NCBI GenBank assembly: GCA_021790055.1
Contig: JAJYIL010000020.1
Coordinates: 1-14,260 of the forward strand
Length of the DNA stretch: 14,260 bases
From: Bacteroidota bacterium
Lineage (GTDB): Bacteria; Bacteroidota; Ignavibacteria; Ignavibacteriales; Ignavibacteriaceae
Reading direction: 5' to 3'
The translations under genes and the position numbers were made by a program. Shown piece after piece: positions 1-8,100 of the stretch (its first letter is position 1; each line of letters begins with the position of its first letter). Below the pieces are notes generated by a model that worked only from the letters and a program-made list of their open reading frames with translations, was not told where the DNA came from and searched no databases.

Positions 1-1023
1 ATAACCTTTGGAAAAGTAATTATAAACGGTAAGAGGATCGGCATATCCCAGGGTGAATATACCAGCCAGGGATTTGAGATAGCCAACTTTATAATATTTG
101 GAAACGCCGACGGTACTTCTGCTGGCTCTCTTCCAATTTACGGCGGAATAGGTGGAACTACTTCTATTGATGCATTACAGCAGGATTATGAGCTTAAATG
201 GACAGGTGTTACCGGTGATACTACGATTAACGGTCACACAGTGCTGATTACAAAATCCGGAGGTTCATACGCAACTATTTTTGGCGCAAGCAACTATAAG
301 TTGGCAAATAATCCTCTAAATCCGAAACCGGGCAGCAGCGACCCATTCCTTATTAGGATTCCATTTGAAGTATGGAATATAGATAAGAATGAGCAGGTCA
401 ACCTGCTGATGTATGATAGAAATTTCGGCAAAACTAATGATCCTACAAAAGACGGATTTGAAGCATGGAATGAAAACGACAGAGTTTACGTTTGGGTTGT
501 AAACACAAAATATAACAATACAGTTATCGATCCCACTTCATCGGTTGTTCAGGATAGCTCAACCTGGAACTGGGTTTTCTTTGCATCTACCTTTAAAACC
601 GGTGATAACATAAAGTTCTATTATGATAATCCTCTTCAAATGGGTAAGGATACATTTACATTCACTATGCCTAAGACTGATACCGTTTTATCTAAGGCTC
701 AGGCGGATGTGAATGAAATTAATGTATTTCCTAATCCATATTACGGCGTTAATTACCTTGAAACAACTAAGTATAACAGGTTTATAACCTTTAATCATCT
801 GCCTACTTCGGCAACTATAAGAATATTTAACCTTGCAGGCACTCAGGTTAAAGTTTTAAACCATGCGGGCGGTACGTTTGAGCAATGGAATTTGAATAAC
901 GAATCGAACTTACCTGTAGCAAGCGGCTTATACATTGCATATATAGATATGCCGCAGCTTGGTAAAACCAAGATACTTAAGTTCGCTATAATTCAAGAAC
1001 AGCAAATTCCGGATCATTTTTAA
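1..1023 (+). CDS. T9SS-type surface/secreted protein with C-terminal sorting domain (copy A), 5' end outside window
   Basis: The frame is open from base 1, so this is the last 340 residues of a longer protein; the GTG at 241 is internal, not a start. Residues 1-237 are a Gly/Asn/Asp-rich, beta-looking extracellular body with no recognised enzyme motif. Residues 238-340 form a sorting-type domain: it begins INVFPNPYYG, includes TIRIFNLAG and GLYIAY, and ends KILKFAIIQEQQIPDHF. The opening VFPNP and the short beta strands match the T9SS type A C-terminal domain family, which directs export across the outer membrane and surface attachment. The last strand is followed by a polar tail, unlike the usual short ending. 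This domain is about 84% identical by eye to that of the surface protein at 8263-11529, while the bodies share only short similarities such as KWTG. The stop codon overlaps a TAATG, and the RBS of the next gene follows 15 nt later. The substrate or function of the body is unknown. Confidence 0.85.
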   Translation: MTFGKVIINGKRIGISQGEYTSQGFEIANFIIFGNADGTSAGSLPIYGGIGGTTSIDALQQDYELKWTGVTGDTTINGHTVLITKSGGSYATIFGASNYKLANNPLNPKPGSSDPFLIRIPFEVWNIDKNEQVNLLMYDRNFGKTNDPTKDGFEAWNENDRVYVWVVNTKYNNTVIDPTSSVVQDSSTWNWVFFASTFKTGDNIKFYYDNPLQMGKDTFTFTMPKTDTVLSKAQADVNEINVFPNPYYGVNYLETTKYNRFITFNHLPTSATIRIFNLAGTQVKVLNHAGGTFEQWNLNNESNLPVASGLYIAYIDMPQLGKTKILKFAIIQEQQIPDHF

Positions 1024-1070
1024 TGAAGTTTAAAATTCAAGGAGTAAAAATGAAAATTGCAATAAAAATT
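967..1070 (+). repeat. Near-identical cargo/PorV junction, copy A (partner at 11473-11576)
   Basis: This segment aligns without gaps to 11473-11576 with five differences in 104 nt (positions 975, 1011, 1036, 1060, 1064). Within 976-1059 there are only two. It covers the last 14 cargo codons (from the Lys of KFAIIQEQQ), the stop, the TAATG overlap, the spacer, the AAGGAG ribosome-binding site and the first codons of the PorV-like gene. Third codon positions just outside differ frequently, so conservation here exceeds what the protein needs. Confidence 0.85.
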
Positions 1071-2105
1071 TTAGTAATAGCTGTTATATCCTTTTGGGGT
1101 TTTAATAGCGCGTTTGCCGGCGGCGGTACCAGAAATGGTACCGGCGGCGCAACGGAGTTGTTGATTCCGGTAGGCGCTTCGAGTATTGCTCTAGCCGGCG
1201 CCAACATTTCTACGGTGTACGGTATCGATGCTTTGTACTGGAATCCTGCGGGCGTTGCACACATGACAAACTCGGCAACTGCATTGTTTTCACATATGAA
1301 TTATATTGCAGATATAGGAGTTGAATACGGTGCAGTTTCTGCAAATTTCTCAGACTTTGGAATTGTTTCATTAAGTATTAAATCTTTAAATGTTGGTTCT
1401 ATAGATATTACTACAAATGAACAGCCTGATGGAACGGGACAAACTTATACGCCACAGTTTTTAGTAGCCGGCGCAACCTATTCGCGTGAGTTAACAGATA
1501 GAATAGCAATCGGCTTAACAGCTAATTTTATATCCGAAACTATCGATCAGGTAAGCGCCACAGGGGTTGCTTTTAACGCAGGCTTGCAGTACCTGGATCT
1601 GGCTGATATTTCTGGCTTAAGCTTTGGCTTAGTAGTAAAAAATATCGGACCTCAAATGAGTTTCAGCGGACCCGGCTTATTAGTCCAGGCTTCACCATCC
1701 GGCTCTACTTCCGATCCTTCTCAGCCTTTCAGCCGTCCGCCGAGTTATTATTCTGTAAATGCGGCATCGTTCGATCTGCCTTCATCTTTTGAACTCGGCT
1801 TCGGTTACACACCGCAGCTTGATGAATCGAACTTGGTTCATATTTCCGCAGATTACCAGAATAATAATTTCTCAGGCGACGTTTACAATGTTGGAGCAGA
1901 GTACGGTTACAATAAAACATTCTTTGTAAGAGCCGGCTATTCATTGTCTCCCAAAAACCAGGACCCGAATTATATATACGGAATTTCGGCTGGCGCCGGG
2001 ATAGCATATAACTTGGGTACTATAGACTTGCATGTGGATTATGCATACAGAGCTACAAAGTATTTTAATGGTAATCATATCTTTTCGATTGCTTTGGGAT
2101 TTTAA
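1050..2105 (+). CDS. PorV/PorQ-family outer-membrane beta-barrel protein (copy A)
   Basis: This is a 351-aa protein with a signal peptide (about residues 1-23, hydrophobic core ILVIAVISFWGF, ending AFA before GGG). The body alternates in the way of outer-membrane strands and ends in Phe (SIALGF), a normal outer-membrane terminus. NGTGGATELLIPVGASS, ALYWNPAG and the C-terminal HVDYAYR are typical of the PorV/PorQ (UPF0164) family. T9SS PorV is a barrel that shuttles sorting-domain cargo to the attachment machinery. Start choice: an in-frame ATG at 1023 overlaps the preceding stop, but AAGGAG at 1039-1044 lies 5 nt before the ATG at 1050, and starting there puts the signal peptide at the N-terminus. 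Together with the cargo gene upstream it forms one transcription unit ending at the terminator at 2160-2208. Whether it is the general PorV of the cell or a paralogue dedicated to its neighbour cannot be told from sequence; two copies in one window favour a paralogue. Confidence 0.87.
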   Translation: MKIAIKILVIAVISFWGFNSAFAGGGTRNGTGGATELLIPVGASSIALAGANISTVYGIDALYWNPAGVAHMTNSATALFSHMNYIADIGVEYGAVSANFSDFGIVSLSIKSLNVGSIDITTNEQPDGTGQTYTPQFLVAGATYSRELTDRIAIGLTANFISETIDQVSATGVAFNAGLQYLDLADISGLSFGLVVKNIGPQMSFSGPGLLVQASPSGSTSDPSQPFSRPPSYYSVNAASFDLPSSFELGFGYTPQLDESNLVHISADYQNNNFSGDVYNVGAEYGYNKTFFVRAGYSLSPKNQDPNYIYGISAGAGIAYNLGTIDLHVDYAYRATKYFNGNHIFSIALGF

Positions 2106-2159
2106 TGTATGGTGCAGTAAAGCTACCGGTTTTTTAACTTCACCAAGTTGATCCCTGAG

Positions 2160-2208
2160 ACCGTGCATTCTTCTTTTTTAATATAAAAGAAGGTGCACGG
2201 TTTTTTTT
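2160..2208 (+). terminator. Intrinsic terminator of the copy A locus
   Basis: The arm ACCGTGCA (2160-2167) pairs perfectly with TGCACGGT (2194-2201). The stem continues through a T-rich/A-rich extension (2168-2177 with 2185-2193, one bulge and one wobble) to a loop near 2178-2184. It is followed directly by eight T residues (2201-2208). It lies 54 nt after the PorV-like stop and separates the surface locus from the two-component genes. Confidence 0.9.
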
Positions 2209-2221
2209 ATATTCTCCTCCT

Positions 2222-2280
2222 CTTGCATGTCTAATCATGCTCACTTAATTTTTCCGAATGAAATTCCGACTAAATTCGGA
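2222..2280 (+). promoter_or_regulatory. Candidate promoter with inverted repeat ahead of the histidine kinase
   Basis: Between the terminator and the preferred kinase start lies a 7-bp inverted repeat, TCCGAAT (2253-2259) and ATTCGGA (2274-2280), with a 14-nt spacer. A loose match to the Bacteroidota promoter pattern (TTTG, about 20 nt, TAnnTTTG) is CTTG at 2222-2225 and TAATTTTT at 2246-2253, which would put transcription start near 2260. The repeat would then straddle or follow the start site and could be an operator. A+T-rich DNA gives such matches easily, so this is weak. Confidence 0.25.
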
Positions 2281-2292
2281 TTTGATAAGATT

Positions 2293-3885
2293 ATGCAAAA
2301 GCCAGTAACAAAAATCCTTGTCATATTAACTGTTATTGTATTACTTCCGGCAATAACTTTTTCAGTCTATGAGATCAATTCGCTTGATGAAAATGAAAAA
2401 GCGATTGATACCTTATATAACAATCAGCTCAAGTCGACGCTGGCTTCAATAAACAGGCGCTCATTCGATGCAGTTGATGAATGGATACGGCGAATCAGTT
2501 TAATGATAGCAGAACAAACCCCAGAAAAAAGATTAAATAATGATTTTGCGTTGCAAAAATTCCTTGATGTAAATTCGAATATAAGCATGATAATTACAGG
2601 CAGGCAGATAAAGCCTCCCGAGTTATACTTCTATTTGGCTCCCGGGCAATCTATAAGTAGTATTGTTAAGGACTCAATTATAAGTGCTATGGAAGCGAAT
2701 GAAAAAAAGATTATAAGACTCTTGGCTTCCGGTCAATACGAATATACAAAGCCCGAGAGATTAGAGATAAATGCGGATGATGTTACGGAAGTTTTTATCT
2801 TCCCAGTTAATTATACTAGCGATCAAAATGACTTTTGCGGCATTGTTATTAATCTGAATGAGTTTATGAAAACTATGCTTGAGCCTGAGCTAATTTTAGC
2901 CGCGCGAAAAGATTTTATTATCAACATCACCGATAATAAAACCGGTAGAAAAATCTTTTCAACCGGCTCCAATGGTTATTCCGAAATTCATCAGAAGCAA
3001 ATATTATATTTGCTTCCCAGGTATTCAATCGGGATCGTACTTAAGGGACAGACTATTTCAGATCTCGTTAAGCAGCGAACTAATCGAACTTTAGTTTTGA
3101 TCTTCCTTGTAGATGCTTTATTACTGATTGGTCTGTGGTACGCAATAAGAAACATCAACAAGGAAATTGACCTAACAAAGATTAAGGCGGATTTTATTGC
3201 GAACGTATCGCATGAGCTAAGGACACCGCTTTCCTTAATCAGTCTGTTTGCCGAAACCCTGGTACTGGGCAGAGCGGCGACTGCAGAGAAGCAGATGAAA
3301 TATCAAAGAATAATTTTGGATGAAACCAAACGGCTCGGCAGAATAGTAAATAAGATCTTAAGCTTTACCGAGATTGAAGAAAATAAAAAAGCTTACCGTT
3401 TTAAACCAACCGATATAAACTCAATTGCGGATAAAGTACTGGATACATACAGCTACCAGCTTGAGAGCGCCGGCTTCAAATACCGGTTGAAACGCTGTGG
3501 AAACATACCTTTGATAAATGGCGATGAAGAATCCTTGACGGAGGCTTTGATCAACCTTGTTGACAATTCTATAAAATACAGCAAGGAGAAAAAAGAAATT
3601 GAGATTGAAACAGGCGCTTCCGGAGAAATAGTTTTTATTAAGGTAATAGACCGGGGAATTGGCATGTCGGCACAAAGCTTAAAAAGAATCTTTGATAAAT
3701 TCTTCCGTGTACAAAATGGATTGGTTCATGAGACAAAAGGCGCAGGCCTTGGTCTGTCTATTGTAAAGAGCATAGTTGATGCTCATAAAGGGAAAATAAA
3801 TGTTGAAAGCAGTTTGGGTAAAGGAAGCTGCTTCGAATTAAAGTTTACCAGGATTGATCCCGGTCGTATTGGGAAAGGAACTTAA
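2293..3885 (+). CDS. Membrane-bound sensor histidine kinase
   Basis: This is a 530-aa protein from the preferred ATG. Topology: TM1 about residues 7-26 (ILVILTVIVLLPAITF), a periplasmic sensor region of about 240 residues (27-264) of unrecognised family, TM2 about 266-285, then a short linker with no obvious HAMP domain. The kinase core follows: HisKA with FIANVSHELRTPLS (phospho-accepting His307), then HATPase_c with the N box NLVDN (421-425), G1 box DRGIGM (453-458), FDKFFR (467-472) and G2 box GAGLGLS (483-489). All catalytic boxes are intact. It should autophosphorylate on His307 and pass phosphate to the regulator encoded immediately downstream. Start choice: an in-frame ATG at 2227 would add 22 hydrophilic residues ahead of TM1, has no Shine-Dalgarno sequence and would put the inverted repeat at 2253-2280 inside the gene. 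The 2293 start gives a normal N-terminus but also has only a weak RBS, so 2227 is not excluded. The signal sensed is unknown. Confidence 0.93.
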   Translation: MQKPVTKILVILTVIVLLPAITFSVYEINSLDENEKAIDTLYNNQLKSTLASINRRSFDAVDEWIRRISLMIAEQTPEKRLNNDFALQKFLDVNSNISMIITGRQIKPPELYFYLAPGQSISSIVKDSIISAMEANEKKIIRLLASGQYEYTKPERLEINADDVTEVFIFPVNYTSDQNDFCGIVINLNEFMKTMLEPELILAARKDFIINITDNKTGRKIFSTGSNGYSEIHQKQILYLLPRYSIGIVLKGQTISDLVKQRTNRTLVLIFLVDALLLIGLWYAIRNINKEIDLTKIKADFIANVSHELRTPLSLISLFAETLVLGRAATAEKQMKYQRIILDETKRLGRIVNKILSFTEIEENKKAYRFKPTDINSIADKVLDTYSYQLESAGFKYRLKRCGNIPLINGDEESLTEALINLVDNSIKYSKEKKEIEIETGASGEIVFIKVIDRGIGMSAQSLKRIFDKFFRVQNGLVHETKGAGLGLSIVKSIVDAHKGKINVESSLGKGSCFELKFTRIDPGRIGKGT

Positions 3886-4575
3886 ATGACGAAAATATTA
3901 ATTGTTGAAGACGAGCCGCAGATGGTTGCAGGCTTAAAGGATAATTTCGAGCTCGAAGGATTTCAAGTGGATTCTGCAAGGGACGGCGAGAAGGGTTTGA
4001 AAAAAATTCTCGACGGGAATTATGATATAATTATCCTTGATGTAATGCTTCCGAATCTTTCCGGGTTTGAAGTTTGTAAGAGAGTTAGGAAAAAAGGAGA
4101 CAACACGCCGATAATACTGCTTACCGCACGCGGTGAAGAGATAGACAAAGTACTTGGACTTGAACTTGGCGCAGATGATTATATAACTAAGCCATTCAGC
4201 ATAAGGGAGCTCATTGCGCGCATAAAGGCTGTTCTAAGGCGTAAAGACGATGCTGAATTGTTAAAGAGTAAAAGTAAATCCGTAACCATAGGTAAGCTTG
4301 AGGTGAACTTTTCGGCATATAATGCATCTGATGGCTCCGGTCAGGTAGAAATGTCTCATAAGGAATTTGAGATACTCCATTTCCTCTGGACTAAGCGCAA
4401 CACAACGGTTAGTCGCGATGAGATACTAAGAATAATTTGGGGCTTTGAAGAAAGCCCTACTACCAGGACAGTCGACAACTTCGTAGTAAAGCTCAGACAG
4501 AAAATTGAGATGAATCCAAATAAGCCCCAAACAATTCTAACCGTTCACGGCATCGGGTACAAATTGATAAGTTAG
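3886..4575 (+). CDS. OmpR/PhoB-family response regulator
   Basis: This is a 229-aa protein. The receiver domain (about 2-118) has the acidic pocket E8/D9, the phosphoacceptor Asp52 in IIILDVMLPN, Thr80 in LLTARG and Lys102 in ITKPF. A C-terminal OmpR-type winged helix (about 134-229) carries SHKEFEILHFLW, the recognition-helix region TRTVDNFVVKLRQKIE and the terminal HGIGYKL hairpin. Every key residue is present, so it should be a functional phosphorylation-controlled DNA-binding regulator. Its ATG begins directly after the kinase stop, with AAAGGA at 3874-3879 as RBS, so the two are translationally linked. It sits between two related surface loci and about 470 nt ahead of the second one, making those loci and its own operon the natural candidate targets. 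That is inference; no binding site is proven. No convincing terminator follows it. Confidence 0.96.
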   Translation: MTKILIVEDEPQMVAGLKDNFELEGFQVDSARDGEKGLKKILDGNYDIIILDVMLPNLSGFEVCKRVRKKGDNTPIILLTARGEEIDKVLGLELGADDYITKPFSIRELIARIKAVLRRKDDAELLKSKSKSVTIGKLEVNFSAYNASDGSGQVEMSHKEFEILHFLWTKRNTTVSRDEILRIIWGFEESPTTRTVDNFVVKLRQKIEMNPNKPQTILTVHGIGYKLIS

Positions 4576-4660
4576 AAACGAGTATCCTGCACCAGAGCGT
4601 AAATTCCGCCCTTTTGTCTTCCAAATCAACCAAAATCGTGCCGTGACAATTTTTTACAAT

Positions 4661-4677
4661 TCATTACGTAATAATGA
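4661..4677. promoter_or_regulatory. Short dyad, possible operator
   Basis: TCATTA (4661-4666) and TAATGA (4672-4677) form an inverted repeat around CGTAA. Nested in it is the perfect 10-bp palindrome ATTACGTAAT (4663-4672). It lies 30-46 nt upstream of the candidate promoter at 4707, a common position for an OmpR-family or other regulator site. The match is short and A+T-rich, so it may be chance. Confidence 0.25.
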
Positions 4678-4706
4678 CACTGGACAGCTAATAACTTTCT
4701 ATTTTT

Positions 4707-4739
4707 TTTGCATAGATTAAAACTAAATAGTTCTATTTG
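4707..4739 (+). promoter_or_regulatory. Candidate Bacteroidota-type promoter for the TonB receptor locus
   Basis: TTTG at 4707-4710 is followed after 21 nt by TCTATTTG at 4732-4739, five of six fixed positions of the Bacteroidota -7 consensus TAnnTTTG at a fitting distance from a -33 TTTG. This would start transcription near 4745 and place the small ORF, receptor, surface protein and PorV-like gene in one transcript. It is supported by pattern and position only. Confidence 0.3.
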
Positions 4740-4899
4740 TCAAAAACAAAAGTGCATTTAAGTAAGAGAAAATTTAAGGTGGATAAGAAAAGCTTTTCCA
4801 CTGTAACCGGTATTTGGTGCAAAACAACAGCTAACCGTTTTACATCAGGTAATAACATTACTGAGAGAAAAAAAACTGCGTTAAGATTGGAGAGAGAGA

Positions 4900-4959
4900 A
4901 TGGAAAAAATTTATACAGCCTTTAATCCCATATTAATTTTACCTCTCTTTTTTAAGTAA
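4900..4959 (+). CDS. Possible 19-aa mini-ORF (leader peptide candidate)
   Basis: The ATG at 4900 follows GGAGAGAGAGA (GGAG at 4889-4892, 7 nt spacing), a better ribosome site than several long genes here have. It encodes a 19-residue peptide, MEKIYTAFNP followed by a short hydrophobic stretch ILILPLFF and a final Lys, ending in TAA at 4957-4959. It is too short to recognise a family. It could be a leader peptide, a tiny membrane peptide or chance in A+G-rich sequence. It stands 82 nt ahead of the stronger small ORF at 5042. Confidence 0.25.
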   Translation: MEKIYTAFNPILILPLFFK

Positions 4960-5041
4960 ATAAATACTAAGAAATTATTTTAAATAAATGTCGTCAGCGG
5001 CAGATTAAACCATTTTAAATTAATTCACTTAAGGAGGTTAT

Positions 5042-5137
5042 ATGAAAGACACTAGATATACCGGATTAAAATTACCTTCACTCGGTATGCATCTAATTAA
5101 TAAACTCACCGACTATTTCAAAAAGTTTAATTATTAA
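5042..5137 (+). CDS. 31-aa small ORF with strong ribosome-binding site, first gene of the TonB receptor locus
   Basis: AAGGAGG at 5031-5037 lies 4 nt before this ATG; it is the best Shine-Dalgarno match in the window. The frame encodes 31 residues and stops at 5135-5137. The peptide is basic and amphipathic: it starts MKDTRYTGLKLPSLG, continues with a likely helix (MHLINKLTDYFKKF) and ends NY. There is no signal peptide, no transmembrane segment and no attenuator-like run of one amino acid. Its stop lies 13 nt ahead of the TonB receptor ATG, and the receptor RBS (GGAG, 5139-5142) begins just after the stop, so translation of the two could be coupled. I do not recognise a family. It could be a small protein acting with the receptor locus or a leader ORF that sets receptor expression. 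Confidence 0.55.
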   Translation: MKDTRYTGLKLPSLGMHLINKLTDYFKKFNY

Positions 5138-5150
5138 TGGAGAAAGAGTT

Positions 5151-8100
5151 ATGTTCCGAAAATTTTTTACCGTAATAGTATGCGCCTTACTGGTCGTTCC
5201 ATTTACTGTTGCACAAACGACCGGTAGAATAACCGGTAGGGTTGTTGATTACCAAACCGGTGAAGCGCTAATTGGGGCTAACGTTCTTGTTGTTGGAACT
5301 TCATTCGGTGCTGCAACAGACGCTAACGGCGATTTTACAATCAATCATCTTGACCCGGGAGTCTATCAAGCAAAGGCTTCCTATATCGGTTACAAGTCAG
5401 TTACGATTTCTAATTTGCGTGTAAGTGCAGCCTTAGCTACTACCGCAAATTTCAGGCTTCCTGCTCAGGGAGTTTCAATCGGCGAAGTTCAGATTATTGC
5501 AAAGAGACCGCTTGTAAACTCAAGCAACACTAACGCAATAAGAACTACAACCAATGAAGTAATTCGATCGCTTCCGGTCCGCGGTATTGATAATATAATT
5601 GCTTTAACACCCGGTGTAATCAAACAAAGCGACGTTCTATATATAAGAGGCGGACGCCAGGATGAGGTTGGTTATTATCTTGAAGGCGCCAACATTACAA
5701 ATCCTATGTCGAGCTTAGCAATGGGCATTCATCATAGTGCAGAAGAAGTATATGTTCCCCAAGATGCACTTGAAGAAATCCAGGTGCAGGCAGGCGGTTA
5801 TACTGCAGAGTATGGTGGAGCGAATGCCGGAATAGTAAGGTCTCAATTAAAGACCGCCGGTACACAGCTTCATGCTTCGCTTCAGTATATTACAGATAAC
5901 TGGACTTTCAAGAATAGTAAAAACAGGTACAATGGTGCCCAAAATCTTGGTGCTTACTCTTATGGCTATAATGATTTTGAAGCTTCTTTAAGCGGTCCGA
6001 TTGCAGGCAATCATGTTAAGTTATATGGACTATTTGAAAACCTTTCCCAGTTAGCACCATCTGCGACTGGTGCAAGTCCGGTATACGGATATAATGGATT
6101 TAATTTCGGAACAGTTTCCGATAGTGTTACTAATGCTGTTCCCGTAACTTTAAAGAATTTTAAAATGCCAGGCGGTCCCGTTCCAGGCAACGGCTCAAAC
6201 CAATATACAGGCGTAGCAACATTAACCTTTGATTATAATCCCACTATTGTTAGAGCCTTTGGCACTTACACTGTTAACAGGCAAAGGATTGGCGGAAGCT
6301 GGCAGACTATTTATGATAACAACCGGCTGCCGATTCAAGATAACACAAACGGTGTATTCGGTCTTAAGCTAACTCAAATATTAAGCACCAATGCTTTCGT
6401 CGAGGTAAACGGCAGCTATACTTTTAACAAAGGTAAGACATACGATCCTTATCTTAAGGATAACTTCCTGGCTTACGGTGACAGCGTTGCGAATACTCAG
6501 GCAGGCGCTCCATGGTACCGCTCTCCTGTTGATAATGCTTATAGCCAGTATAACTCCCCTGCACCTTACAACTTATTCTCTACCTTTACATTGGATGTTC
6601 CTAACCAGGAACTTGCAGTTTATAATGAATTTGAGAACGATAACTTGAACCTGAGCGCCGATTTTTCAGACCAGTTAAATAAGCAGAATTCATTGAAAAT
6701 AGGTGGTGAAATTCAGATGTACACAATAAGAAATTTCACCGCTGCAAGCGCTCAATCTGGAAACTCGCTCGGCTTTGCAGGAAATATTCATAATGCTACA
6801 AATGGTGAAACCGTACAATCAATTTTGATTAAGCAGGGTATTGATAATTACGGGTATGATGTATTAGGTAACTCTTACAGCGGCTCTACAAATTATAATA
6901 CTGGTCAAATTGCACCGCATAGACCAATATTTGCAGGCGCTTATGTCCAGGACAGGCTTGAGTATAAAAACCTTGTTGTTAATGCCGGATTAAGATATGA
7001 CTATATTAATACGGATCAGCTTACATTTGCGGATCCGCAAAATCCCGGTAGCGTTTATAGTGCTTCCTCAAATAATATAATTCATCCTGAGGGGCTAGTT
7101 AAAGTGCCTGCCTTCAGTTCTCTTAGCCCCAGGCTTGGGTTCTCATTCCCGATTACTGATGTGACAATGTTTCATGCGCAATACGGCAAGTTTGTGCAGC
7201 AACCAAGCTTAAACGATTTGTATGTTGGTCCATATGCATTTGGTGCCTTGATTAATCCCAATGCCGGTATTTTCAATGTTACCCCGACAGGCTTGAATTT
7301 AAGACCCACAAGAACTACTCAATACGAGGTAGGATTTACACAGCAGATTGGAGATTTTGCTTCGTTCGATGTTACTGCATATTACAAAGACATTGCAAAC
7401 CAGATAGTTTTCGCCGTAGTAAACCCGGATGCATCAACCGGCTGGAGACCTTACCAGATACTTACCAACGGAGACTATGCTACTACTCAGGGAGTTGAAA
7501 TCGCATTCAATATGAGAAGAACAGACAGGTTTCTTGTTAACGGCTCTTTATCCTATCAGAATGCAAGAGGAACCGGCTCTAATCCTTATTCCGATGCCGG
7601 CGAATACGGCAACCCGGTTTCCAACAATATTCCTGTAGCTCAGCAAATACCGCAATATATAGTGCCTTTGGATTTTAATCATTCCATTACAGGCAACCTT
7701 GATATTGATTACCGTTTCGGAAGAGACGACGGTCCGGAAGTTCTGCATCAGTTTGGTGTATCTTTATTGTTAACCTTTGCAAGCGGACATCCATATACAC
7801 TTGGAACTGCAAAGACTCTCGGCACAAGTAATACCGCTAACTATACTATTATAGATCCTAGAAATAGAACTGCTATCGAGCCGTTAAATTCATCGGTTAC
7901 GCCTTCAACATTTGATGTCGATTTGAACATTGACAAAAGCGTAGAATTACCAAGTAATCTAACTGCGGATATATTTATCCAGGTAATAAATCTGTTTAAC
8001 TTTAAGAATGTTCAAGAAGTTTTCTCAAATAGCGGTTCAGCATCTTCAAATGAATTCTTTACAAATCCGTCCCTTACCGGTGCGGCAGCTTTAGCTAAAT

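Larger units (their letters stand above)
4576..5041 (+). other. 466-nt region without a long gene, ahead of the TonB receptor locus
   Basis: No convincing long coding region was found. An open frame at 4737-4925 would need a TTG start inside a candidate promoter, lacks an RBS and is Lys/Arg/Thr-rich without family features. The region holds a dyad at 4661-4677, a candidate promoter at 4707-4739, a 19-codon mini-ORF with a good RBS at 4900-4959, two copies of TAAATAAAT (4957-4965 and 4981-4989), and the strong RBS of the small ORF at 5042. No known riboswitch or terminator was recognised. If the promoter call holds, the receptor mRNA has a leader of about 400 nt. Confidence 0.5.

Noticed and set aside
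1023..1049. Earlier ATG starts of the PorV-like genes (1023 and 11529)
   Set aside because: They lack their own RBS and add nine residues before the signal peptide. AAGGAG sits 5 nt before the ATG at 1050 and 11556 in both copies.
4737..4925. 62-codon open frame with TTG start in the leader region
   Set aside because: No ribosome-binding site, start inside a promoter-like sequence, Lys/Arg/Thr-rich with no domain, and overlapped by a better-initiated mini-ORF.
5219..5263. Three ACCGGT repeats at the start of the receptor
   Set aside because: They encode the expected TGR/TGE residues of the carboxypeptidase-like domain. Coding constraint explains them.
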